This document shows positions 1 to 5,685 of a stretch of 7,718 nt of DNA, in pieces. Source of the DNA: X23 sp050251575 (GTDB lineage Bacteria; Bacillota; Clostridia; SK-Y3); the NCBI GenBank assembly GCA_050251575.1, contig JBFWMP010000130.1:1-7718 (forward strand), written 5' to 3'. The notes below the pieces were generated by a model. That model had not been told where the DNA came from. It made no database searches and worked only from the letters and a program-made list of their open reading frames with translations. The stretch's first letter is position 1. Each line of letters opens with the position of its first letter. The position numbers and the translations under genes were made by a program.

Positions 1-1088
1 AAAATGTAGGCAATGTACTCACTTTTCATGATGTAACAAGAATTCAAGAGTTGGAAAGTAAAATCAGGGAAAAGATTTATACCCGAGGGCATATTGCAAA
101 GCATTCATTTGATAATATTATCGGAGAAAGTGGAAAGCTTAATGAAGTAATCCAAGCTGCAAAAAAGTTTAGTCGAGTTGAGTCCAATGTCCTCGTAGTT
201 GGTGAAACCGGAACGGGAAAAGAGCTTTTTGCTCAAAGTATGCACAATTTTAGTCATAGAAAGAGTGGACCGTTTGTAGCCGTAAATTGTGCTGCCCTAC
301 CGGAGAATTTGTTAGAAAGTGAAATGTTTGGATATGTAGAAGGAGCTTTTACCGGAGCGATTAAGGGAGGAAAGCCAGGGCTTTTCGAACTAGCCCATAG
401 GGGGACAATATTCCTGGATGAAATTTCGGAAATATCTTTGAAATTACAAGGACAGCTGCTGCGAGTTCTGCAAGAAAAGGAAATAAGAAGAATCGGACAT
501 GATAGGATAATTCCTGTGGATGTTAGAGTAATATCTGCCACTAATAAAGAACTAAGTATATTGGTGCAGAAAGGAATGTTTAGAGAAGACTTATATTATC
601 GTTTGGACATTCTTAAGATTAACATACCACCTCTTAGAGAAAGAAAAACAGACATACCCTTATTAGCAAAACATTTTATTCGTGAATTTCAATTGTTATT
701 AGGGAAAGAAGATTATGAACTTTCGGCTGGTGCTATAGAAGCATTGATGAGTCATGAATGGTCCGGAAATATAAGACATTTAAGAAATATGTGTGAAAGA
801 CTTGTGGTATTAAGTGAGTGCAATCTAATTGAAGAAAATGATATTAAGGCTGTAATACTTAATAATAATATTGATAGACCGGCTTGTACATCTCAAAGTG
901 ATAATTTTACTACATTTTCAAGTAGTTCATATATGGTTGAGTTGAAGCAAATTGAGAGAGAAAAAATAAAAAATGAATTAGAAAGATCAAGATATAATAA
1001 ATCAAAAGCTGCAAAAAGCCTGGGAATTAGCAGAGCAACCCTATGGAGACGTATGAAAGAAATGAATATTGAGGATTTGAAATTATAG
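1..1088 (+). CDS. PAS-linked sigma-54 enhancer-binding transcriptional activator, 5'-truncated by the window
   Basis: This is a bacterial enhancer-binding protein that uses ATP hydrolysis to open sigma-54 RNA polymerase promoters. The reading frame is open from base 3, so the true start lies upstream. The TTG at 51 is internal, because the 16 codons before it (ending TFHDVTRIQE) read as the last strand of a PAS sensor domain and its linker. Counting from that TTG, the AAA+ domain shows Walker A GETGTGKE (51-58), the sigma-54 contact loop GAFTGA (98-103), Walker B TIFLDE (119-124), sensor I SATN (162-165) and the FREDLYYRL segment (177-185). The sensor II region reads GNIRHLRN (239-246), where most relatives have GNVREL. 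A Fis-type helix-turn-helix ends the protein (about 306-336, NKSKAAKSLGISRATLWRRM). The ligand of the PAS part is unknown. The sigma-54 promoter just downstream is its likely target. It ends 324 bp before the next gene. Confidence 0.95.
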   Translation, partial: NVGNVLTFHDVTRIQELESKIREKIYTRGHIAKHSFDNIIGESGKLNEVIQAAKKFSRVESNVLVVGETGTGKELFAQSMHNFSHRKSGPFVAVNCAALPENLLESEMFGYVEGAFTGAIKGGKPGLFELAHRGTIFLDEISEISLKLQGQLLRVLQEKEIRRIGHDRIIPVDVRVISATNKELSILVQKGMFREDLYYRLDILKINIPPLRERKTDIPLLAKHFIREFQLLLGKEDYELSAGAIEALMSHEWSGNIRHLRNMCERLVVLSECNLIEENDIKAVILNNNIDRPACTSQSDNFTTFSSSSYMVELKQIEREKIKNELERSRYNKSKAAKSLGISRATLWRRMKEMNIEDLKL

Positions 1089-1165
1089 ACATGTCACATG
1101 ACCTATGCGCTATTGAGTAATATATACGTTTAGAGACATAATTATCCATATAGACTATGCGATAC

Positions 1166-1223
1166 CGTACACAAGTGCCCCGTAATGATCACTTATGTTT
1201 CGAAAGTGATACATTTTTGTACG
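1166..1223. promoter_or_regulatory. Nested inverted repeats, candidate enhancer (activator-binding) region
   Basis: An outer pair CGTACA (1166-1171) / TGTACG (1218-1223) encloses an inner perfect pair ATCACTT (1188-1194) / AAGTGAT (1204-1210). The region lies about 165-220 bp upstream of the predicted sigma-54 start site, a distance at which enhancer-binding proteins commonly act through DNA looping. A further small dyad, CATGTCACATG, sits at 1090-1100 directly after the regulator gene. Otherwise 1089-1360 is AT-rich, and I see no gene in it. That this region binds the upstream regulator is inference. Confidence 0.35.
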
Positions 1224-1278
1224 ATATTTATATTTTTTAAAAGGAATTTCTATTTCAAATAATTTATAAAAATAATAT

Positions 1279-1301
1279 ATTATCCGATAATGCTTGATAA
1301 T
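1279..1301. promoter_or_regulatory. ATTATC-C-GATAAT dyad plus an extra GATAAT half-site, candidate activator site
   Basis: ATTATC, one central C, and GATAAT form a perfect 13-bp dyad at 1279-1291. After the spacer GCTT a third half-site GATAAT follows at 1296-1301. The group sits about 86-108 bp upstream of the predicted sigma-54 transcription start, which suits an enhancer-binding protein. The surroundings are very AT-rich, so a chance dyad is possible. Confidence 0.35.
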
Positions 1302-1360
1302 ACGGCATATTAAAGCAAAATCTTGCAACTGAATATTATAAAAAAGATAAATAATAAAAG

Positions 1361-1376
1361 TGGCATAGAATTTGCT
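1361..1376 (+). promoter_or_regulatory. Sigma-54 (-24/-12) promoter
   Basis: TGGCATAGAATTTGCT matches the consensus TGGCAC-N5-TTGCT. The invariant GG is at 1362-1363, the invariant GC at 1374-1375, and exactly 10 bases lie between them as required. Transcription would start near 1387 and reach the ATG at 1413 after a short leader with AAGGAGG at 1399-1405. The gene just upstream encodes a sigma-54 activator, which strengthens the call. Confidence 0.8.
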
Positions 1377-1412
1377 TTTAATATAGATATAAAATATTAA
1401 GGAGGAATTCAC

Positions 1413-2462
1413 ATGAAAAAGTATTTAAAGGTATCGGCATTGCTAATTGCGATGTTAATGACAGTTTCCTTGTTTGCTGTAGGATGCAGTCAGAAAGCAC
1501 CACAAAGCAATCCAGCACCACAGGCGCAACCTGAAGCAAAGAAAGAGGAGCCAAAGCCGGAAGCAAAGAAAGAGACAGATTGGCCTAAAAAGCCTATCCA
1601 GGTTATTGTTCCTTTCAAAGCAGGTGGAGATACAGATTTTAATGCAAGAACTTATGCTAAGTATCTTGAAGAAAAATTAGGACAACCTGTTATTATTGTA
1701 AATGTTGATGGTAATGGCGGTACATTAGGAAGTAAAAAGGCAAAGGATGCTGCTCCTGATGGTTATACGGTTTTGTTCTATCATGCAGCTATGTTCATTA
1801 ATGAGGCTACTGAGATGGCGAAGTATGGATTTAAGGATTTTGAAATGGCAGGAGTTGCTGCTATGAATCCTGGTGATATTATTACTGTAGATAAAAGTTC
1901 CAAGTATCAAACTTTAAAAGATCTTGTAGAAGATTCTAAGGCCAATCCTGGGAAAATTTCAATTACTGCAAATACCGGTGCTACTACCTATCTTACAGCT
2001 CTTATGCTAAAAGAAGCAGGTGCTGAGTTAAATATAGTAGATCTTGGTGGAGCAAGTGATAGAATTGCAGGATTAAAAGGTGGACATGTAAATGTTATCA
2101 CTAATCCATATGGTACTGTAAAACAGTATTTTGAGAATGGAGATTTCAGACCACTGGCAGTAATTACTGAAAAGAGAAATTCAAAATTTGATACTATCCC
2201 TACTGCTTTAGAACAGGGTTATGATGTTGTACAGCCAATACCGTATTTCTTCTTGTTCCCTAAGGGAACACCTAAGGAGATTGTTGACAAGTTCAGCACA
2301 GCTGTAGGAGATATTGCTCAAAACAATAAAGAGTATGCAGAAGCTATCGATAAAGCTTATAATCAAACGCCGTTTTTCTTAAATCCTGAAGAAAGCACTA
2401 AATATTTGAATACTTTAAATGATAGAGTAATCAAGCTTAAGGATCAGTTAATGGCTAAGTAA
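1413..2462 (+). CDS. TctC/Bug-family solute-binding lipoprotein (tripartite tricarboxylate transporter receptor)
   Basis: This is an extracytoplasmic solute receptor of the TctC/Bug family, whose members usually bind carboxylates for TctAB permeases or act as sensors. It starts at ATG 1413 behind AAGGAGG with 7-nt spacing. Residues 1-24 are a signal peptide with a lipobox ending AVGC, so Cys25 would be lipidated and the protein membrane-anchored. Residues 26-56 form a Pro/Ala/Lys/Glu-rich linker containing PEAKKE twice (40-45 and 49-54). The binding domain follows with family hallmarks: VPFKAGGDTDFNAR (66-79), LGQPVIIVN (89-97), GNGGTLG (100-106) and AAPDGYTV (113-120). The length of 349 residues is normal for the family plus linker. 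No tctA or tctB is visible beside it, so it is either an orphan receptor or uses a permease elsewhere. The ligand cannot be read from the sequence. Expression is predicted to be sigma-54 dependent. Confidence 0.92.
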   Translation: MKKYLKVSALLIAMLMTVSLFAVGCSQKAPQSNPAPQAQPEAKKEEPKPEAKKETDWPKKPIQVIVPFKAGGDTDFNARTYAKYLEEKLGQPVIIVNVDGNGGTLGSKKAKDAAPDGYTVLFYHAAMFINEATEMAKYGFKDFEMAGVAAMNPGDIITVDKSSKYQTLKDLVEDSKANPGKISITANTGATTYLTALMLKEAGAELNIVDLGGASDRIAGLKGGHVNVITNPYGTVKQYFENGDFRPLAVITEKRNSKFDTIPTALEQGYDVVQPIPYFFLFPKGTPKEIVDKFSTAVGDIAQNNKEYAEAIDKAYNQTPFFLNPEESTKYLNTLNDRVIKLKDQLMAK

Positions 2463-2496
2463 TTATTTCTTTCTTAAGCTGCTTGGAAATAGAAAG

Positions 2497-2515
2497 CAGG
2501 GTTTGCTAAACCTTG
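2497..2515 (+). terminator. Weak hairpin downstream of the TctC-like gene
   Basis: CAGGGTTT (2497-2504) can pair with AAACCTTG (2508-2515) through one G-U pair around a GCT loop. It is followed by the T-rich but interrupted TTGTT. It may be a weak terminator 35 bp after the stop codon. The T-tract is poor, so confidence is low. Confidence 0.25.
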
Positions 2516-2611
2516 TTGTTAAATAGAAGGCAAAGAAGTAAATTTTTAAGAGCTAAAGCAGTGGAGAACTGAAATGGTTAAACTAAGAACGACAGAATAA
2601 TCAAGTAGAAG

Positions 2612-2649
2612 TTATAAAGGCTTAGTATGATCATACTAAGCCTTTATAA
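2612..2649. repeat. Perfect 38-bp palindrome between the TctC-like and LarA-like genes
   Basis: The two 19-base halves, 2612-2630 (beginning TTATAAAGGC) and 2631-2649, are exact reverse complements with no spacer. As RNA this folds into a 17-bp stem with a GATC loop. Only three U residues follow the GC-containing core before TATAAAATTATA, so it is not a classic intrinsic terminator. It could still act as a bidirectional terminator, an mRNA-stabilising hairpin or an operator for the gene that starts 37 bp later. No convincing sigma-70 or sigma-54 promoter is visible between it and that gene. Confidence 0.85.
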
Positions 2650-2686
2650 AATTATATAGATGTTTTATTTGTAGAGGAGCAGTATT

Positions 2687-3958
2687 ATGGATATTTTAGA
2701 AAAACTAGTACAAGACTATAAGATACCTAAGATGGCTAGGGTAAGGCAGAAGTTACCTAGGTCATCGGTAGAAGATATTCCTGCTACCGTCAAGAAAGAG
2801 ATGGAGAAGGATGGTATCTTAAACAGAATAAGAAAAGGGGACAGAGTTGCTATTACAGCTGGAAGTAGGGGTTTAGCTAATATAGCTCTTATTCTGAGAG
2901 AAATAGTCAGTCATTTAAAAGAGATAGGAGCCCAGCCGTTTATTATACCGGCAATGGGAAGCCATGGGGGTTCAACTGCTGAAGGTCAGATACAAGTGCT
3001 TTACAATTTAGGAATTACAGAACAAACAGTAGGTGCACCAATTCAGGCTACTATGGAGGTTGTTCAATTAGGAACTACAGAGAATGGATTGCCGGTTTAT
3101 TTTGACCAGTATGCAATGCAAGCTGATGCAACTATAATAGTCGGAAGAATAAAGCCACATACATCTTTTAGAGGAAGATATGAAAGTGGAATTGCTAAAA
3201 TGATTGTTATTGGCACGGGGAAACAGAAAGGTGCAGAGATATGTCATTCTGTTGGGCTCGAATATATGTCTGATAGAATAGCAGATATAGCTAAGGCTAC
3301 GTTAGAAAAGTCAAACATTGTATTTGGAATAGGTCTTATTGAAAATGCTTATGATGAAACTTGTAAGATTATAGCACTTCCAAAAGAAGAGATTATGAGC
3401 CAGGAGCCACTTTTGTTGGAAGAAGCACGAAAAAGTATGCCTCAAATACTATTTGATAAATATGACGTGCTGGTAGTGGATGAAATCGGGAAAAATATTA
3501 GCGGTACCGGGATGGATCCAAATGTTGCAGGACGTTTTACGGCCACTGCTGTAGATTGTGAGTCAAAAGTACAGAGGGTTGCTGTGCTTGATCTTACAGA
3601 GGAAACCCACGGACATGCGGGTGGAATGGGGTTAGCGGATACATGCTCAAGGAGAATGTTTGATAAAATTGATTTGCCGACAACGTATACCAATCCTTTA
3701 ACCTCCAAAGGAGTTGCATTCGCGAAAATACCACTGGTAATGAACAATGACAGACAGGCAATACAAGCTGCAATTAAAACATGCTTTGATGTAGATTACA
3801 ATAAGATTCGAATGATCAGGATTAAAAACACATTAAAGATAGATGAAATCTATATATCGGAACATATGATGGATGAAGCAAAGAAAAATCCGAATATTGA
3901 GATATTAGAAGAACCAAAGCCGATGATATTTGATGAGAAGGGCAACCTATTTTTATAG
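2687..3958 (+). CDS. LarA-superfamily (DUF2088) nickel-dependent racemase-like protein
   Basis: LarA enzymes racemise or epimerise 2-hydroxyacids by hydride transfer to a nickel-pincer nucleotide attached to a lysine. This protein starts at ATG 2687 behind GAGGAG (2674-2679). At 423 residues it matches LarA length. Residues that align in order and spacing with the LarA active site are Arg61 (ITAGSR), His93 (GSHGG), His158 (RIKPH), Lys171 (SGIAK, the candidate cofactor lysine) and His187 (EICHS). The N-terminal half (about 1-200) is the cofactor domain and the rest is the C-terminal LarA domain, including EETHGHAGGMG (305-315). The motifs differ from classical lactate racemase (GSHGG, GRYESGIAK), so the substrate is probably another 2-hydroxyacid and cannot be assigned. 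The cofactor genes larB, larC and larE are not in the window and must exist elsewhere if it is active. The TctC-like gene upstream suggests an imported organic acid. A terminator candidate follows. Confidence 0.85.
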   Translation: MDILEKLVQDYKIPKMARVRQKLPRSSVEDIPATVKKEMEKDGILNRIRKGDRVAITAGSRGLANIALILREIVSHLKEIGAQPFIIPAMGSHGGSTAEGQIQVLYNLGITEQTVGAPIQATMEVVQLGTTENGLPVYFDQYAMQADATIIVGRIKPHTSFRGRYESGIAKMIVIGTGKQKGAEICHSVGLEYMSDRIADIAKATLEKSNIVFGIGLIENAYDETCKIIALPKEEIMSQEPLLLEEARKSMPQILFDKYDVLVVDEIGKNISGTGMDPNVAGRFTATAVDCESKVQRVAVLDLTEETHGHAGGMGLADTCSRRMFDKIDLPTTYTNPLTSKGVAFAKIPLVMNNDRQAIQAAIKTCFDVDYNKIRMIRIKNTLKIDEIYISEHMMDEAKKNPNIEILEEPKPMIFDEKGNLFL

Positions 3959-3972
3959 TAAAATCATCAATG

Positions 3973-4015
3973 AACAATTTGCTATCCATATATAAGATCA
4001 TATAAATTGTTTTTT
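3973..4015 (+). terminator. Candidate terminator of the LarA-like gene
   Basis: AACAATTT (3973-3980) pairs perfectly with AAATTGTT (4004-4011), and six T residues run from 4010 to 4015. The enclosed 23 bases are AT-rich and may pair further. The long loop and AT-only stem make it weak. Its place 15 bp after the stop codon and just before the next promoter fits a terminator. Confidence 0.45.
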
Positions 4016-4024
4016 GAAACAATA

Positions 4025-4053
4025 TTGACAATAGGTATGGTTTAATTTATAAT
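4025..4053 (+). promoter_or_regulatory. trpP promoter: Consensus sigma-A promoter of the ECF transporter operon
   Basis: A perfect -35 box TTGACA (4025-4030) and a perfect -10 box TATAAT (4048-4053) are separated by the optimal 17 bases. Transcription should start near 4060. That leaves a leader of about 200 nt before the ATG at 4263, and the first GAG/UAG triplets come within a few bases of the predicted 5' end. Such a strong promoter fits control exerted after initiation, by attenuation in the leader. Confidence 0.9.
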
Positions 4054-4064
4054 AGATATAATAT

Positions 4065-4132
4065 TAGTTTAGTTTTGAGATGAGATGAGTTTAATTAAAT
4101 AGCTGAGATGAGATGAGACGAGTCTGCGTTAG
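4065..4132 (+). promoter_or_regulatory. Candidate TRAP (MtrB) RNA-binding site: eleven GAG/UAG triplets
   Basis: In the predicted leader RNA, UAG or GAG triplets start at 4065, 4070, 4077, 4082, 4087, 4100, 4105, 4110, 4115, 4120 and 4130. That is eleven triplets (four UAG, seven GAG), with eight of ten steps at 5 or 7 nt and six of the eleven followed by a dinucleotide AU, AC or CU. In Bacillus subtilis the 11-subunit TRAP ring, charged with tryptophan, wraps RNA over eleven such NAG repeats with 2-3 nt spacers. Here two gaps are longer (10 nt at 4090-4099, 7 nt at 4123-4129). Another GAG at 4145 lies between the run and the terminator. The site sits between a consensus promoter and an intrinsic terminator, in front of a TrpP-like transporter gene. 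It is inferred to be a tryptophan-responsive attenuator. The mtrB gene is not in the window. Confidence 0.72.
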
Positions 4133-4153
4133 CTGAATTTAAAAGAGAGTATC

Positions 4154-4191
4154 AGCAGTAGGATTTTTCATCCTACTGCTTTTTTGTTTTT
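4154..4191 (+). terminator. Strong intrinsic terminator in the leader (attenuator)
   Basis: AGCAGTAGGAT (4154-4164) pairs perfectly over 11 bp with ATCCTACTGCT (4170-4180) around a 5-base loop TTTTC. It is followed by TTTTTGTTTTT (4181-4191). It lies downstream of the operon's own promoter and 71 bp before the first start codon, so it must be conditionally bypassed. A possible antiterminator is GCTGA (4132-4136) pairing with TCAGC (4152-4156). This overlaps the last triplet of the candidate TRAP site and the base of the terminator stem, but it is only 5 bp and is speculative. Confidence 0.9.
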
Positions 4192-4207
4192 CATAAACAT
4201 CACTCAG

Positions 4208-4255
4208 CCCCAAAATACCTTATCTTGGACTGACTAACAAAAAATATTTTGGAGG
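4208..4255 (+). promoter_or_regulatory. Hairpin that partly sequesters the trpP-like Shine-Dalgarno sequence
   Basis: CCAAAATA (4210-4217) is a perfect complement of TATTTTGG (4245-4252), and C4208 can also pair with G4254. The right arm runs into the ribosome binding site GGAGG (4251-4255) of the ATG at 4263, hiding at least its first two G residues. The loop is about 27 nt. In the B. subtilis trp leader, TRAP binding also favours a hairpin that blocks the trpE ribosome site. This hairpin could give a second, translational layer of control. Its role is inference. Confidence 0.5.
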
Positions 4256-4262
4256 TTGATGA

Positions 4263-4826
4263 ATGATGGAAGCAGCAGTGAAAAGAGAAGTTGAAAAAAG
4301 AGAACTGAAAGCGGTGGATATAGTGTTGGCAGGTATATTGATTGCTGCCGGAGCGGTGCTCAGATTGTACACACCACCATTTTTTGGGATTACGCCAAAT
4401 CTTGTTATCGGAATGTATTGTCTTGCGATTCTTCTAATTCGCCCTACTTTTAAAGAAGTAATCGGAATAGGAATTGTGGCAGCAGCAGTATGTCATTTTA
4501 CTACTAAATCATTAATTCCTTATATTAATTTTGCCAGTGAGCCTATAGGAGCGATTGCAACAGGAATATTAGTAATGGCACCTTTTAAACTTTCTTTTGG
4601 AAAGTATTCGTTTAAGCCTTTTATTGTGACATTTATCGGAACAGTTGCAAGTGGTTTGACTTATGTGGGTATTCTTAAATTTATGATTCTTTTTATCAAT
4701 ACACCTAAAAATCCTGCATTCACTTATTTGTTAACTGTTGTAGCAGTGACTGCAGTTGTAAATTCAGTATTGGCACAAGTATTATATTATCCAATAAAAA
4801 TGGCCTTGGGGAAAAAAGATGAGTAG
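4263..4826 (+). CDS. trpP: TrpP-like S component of an ECF transporter (probable tryptophan uptake)
   Basis: This is a small integral membrane protein of 187 residues predicted to bind the substrate of an ECF-type ABC importer. Hydrophobic segments lie at about 18-36, 45-60, 65-80, 93-107, 119-143 and 154-178, as expected for a six-helix S component. The stretch TPPFFGITPNLVIGMYCLAILLI (37-59), the pair TT (80-81) and IPYINFASEPIGA (85-97) resemble TrpP (YhaG) of Bacillus as I remember it (PPFLGG.KPD..., TT..., IPNIIDKPI). That protein is a tryptophan transporter regulated by TRAP. The start at ATG 4263 is supported by GGAGG 7 nt upstream. An ATG at 4266 is an equally readable alternative. 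The stop overlaps the next start by 8 bp. The TRAP-like leader independently points to tryptophan. The protein itself contains no tryptophan. Other aromatic or vitamin substrates remain possible. Confidence 0.75.
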   Translation: MMEAAVKREVEKRELKAVDIVLAGILIAAGAVLRLYTPPFFGITPNLVIGMYCLAILLIRPTFKEVIGIGIVAAAVCHFTTKSLIPYINFASEPIGAIATGILVMAPFKLSFGKYSFKPFIVTFIGTVASGLTYVGILKFMILFINTPKNPAFTYLLTVVAVTAVVNSVLAQVLYYPIKMALGKKDE

Positions 4827-5685
4827 TATTATAAACATTACCGATCTGACTTTTGTATATCAGAATTCAAAGAATGCCTCATTGTGTCAAATAAGCCTCA
4901 AGGTAAAAGAGGGTGAGTTTCTTGGAATTACGGGACCGACGGGGGCAGGTAAGTCTACGTTGGCACTATGTTTAAATGGCGTCATTCCTCACTTTTATCA
5001 GGGTGATTTTTACGGGAGTGTATTAGTTGATCAAAAGGATACAGTAGATAACGATTGCACAGCTTTAGCCGGTTCTATAGGCAGTGTTTTTCAAGATCCG
5101 GAGGCACAGATTGTGGCAACTGTTGTAGAAGATGAAATTGCTTTTGGATTGGAGAATTTAAATATTCCGCGATATGATATGGAGGAAAGAATTACTACAG
5201 CGTTAGAAATGACAGGTATTTCGCATCTAAGGAATTATTCCACTGCCAGGTTATCGGGAGGACAAAAGCAGAGGGTAGCAATAGCAGCGGCTATTGCACT
5301 CCGTCCTAAGATTTTAGTATTGGATGAGCCGACATCTGAATTGGACCCGCAAGGGACAGCTTCAATCTATGAGACTTTAAAAAGATTTAACGATGACTAT
5401 GGTATTACCGTAATTATTATAGAGCAAAAAATTCAGTATCTTGCTGAGTACTGCAGTCGGTTGGTAGTGATGGATAAAGGAAGAATAGCTATTGAAGGAC
5501 CCTGCCGGGAGGTGCTCACCCGGCAAGACCTCCTTCAGCAGCTTGGAGTGAACTGTCCGCCGGTTACACAGCTGGCGTATATGCTTAAACAGCAAGGTCT
5601 GTACCATGGCGAGTTTCCAGTAAATGTAAATGAAGCATATTTAGTAGTAAGTAAAGTATTGCAGAATAAGGGGAGATCCCAATGA
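4819..5685 (+). CDS. ecfA1: ECF transporter ATPase 1 (EcfA1-type), with degenerate H-loop
   Basis: This cytoplasmic ABC ATPase of 288 residues is predicted to pair with the next gene product to power the EcfT/S complex. The motifs are Walker A GPTGAGKST (39-47), Q-loop FQDPEAQ with Gln92, a perfect signature LSGGQKQR (145-152), Walker B ILVLDEP (165-171) with catalytic Glu170, and D-loop SELDPQG (173-179). At the switch position, where THD is usual, it reads IEQK (201-204), with Gln203 in place of the histidine. The start ATG 4819 lies inside the end of the S gene, behind GGGG at 4808-4811, so the genes are probably translationally coupled. The C-terminal stretch around residues 227-265 is visibly richer in G+C than its surroundings and holds a GC-rich inverted repeat (5503-5525). 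It ends with an ATGA overlap into the next ATPase. Confidence 0.93.
   Translation: MSSIINITDLTFVYQNSKNASLCQISLKVKEGEFLGITGPTGAGKSTLALCLNGVIPHFYQGDFYGSVLVDQKDTVDNDCTALAGSIGSVFQDPEAQIVATVVEDEIAFGLENLNIPRYDMEERITTALEMTGISHLRNYSTARLSGGQKQRVAIAAAIALRPKILVLDEPTSELDPQGTASIYETLKRFNDDYGITVIIIEQKIQYLAEYCSRLVVMDKGRIAIEGPCREVLTRQDLLQQLGVNCPPVTQLAYMLKQQGLYHGEFPVNVNEAYLVVSKVLQNKGRSQ

Noticed and set aside
51..53. TTG at 51 as the start of the sigma-54 regulator
   Set aside because: The frame is open to the window edge and the codons before it read as the end of a PAS domain, so the gene begins upstream of the window.
1155..1412. 85-codon minus-strand ORF in the gap before the TctC-like gene
   Set aside because: It is a low-complexity Tyr/Ile/Lys-rich translation of AT-rich regulatory DNA with no recognisable domain, and it overlaps the sigma-54 promoter.
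2485..2498. Second sigma-54 promoter before the LarA-like gene (TTGGAAATAGAAAGCA)
   Set aside because: The GG to GC distance is 9 bases instead of the required 10, and the rest of the consensus is poor.
3442..3747. 101-codon minus-strand ORF inside the LarA-like gene
   Set aside because: It is antisense to a well-conserved coding region and has no family resemblance.
4102..4122. Thiamine (TPP) riboswitch suggested by CTGAGA in the leader
   Set aside because: The rest of the thi-box consensus (the ACCTGATCTGGATAATGCC-type half) is absent, and the motif is explained by the GAG triplet run.
4065..4132. GATGA triplet run as a meaningless microsatellite
   Set aside because: The units vary (UAG and GAG with changing spacers), total eleven, and lie exactly between promoter and attenuator of a TrpP-like gene. 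Slippage may still have helped create it.
4060..4200. T-box leader
   Set aside because: There is no AGGGTGG.ACCGCG-type T-box before the terminator and no stem I pattern that I can recognise.
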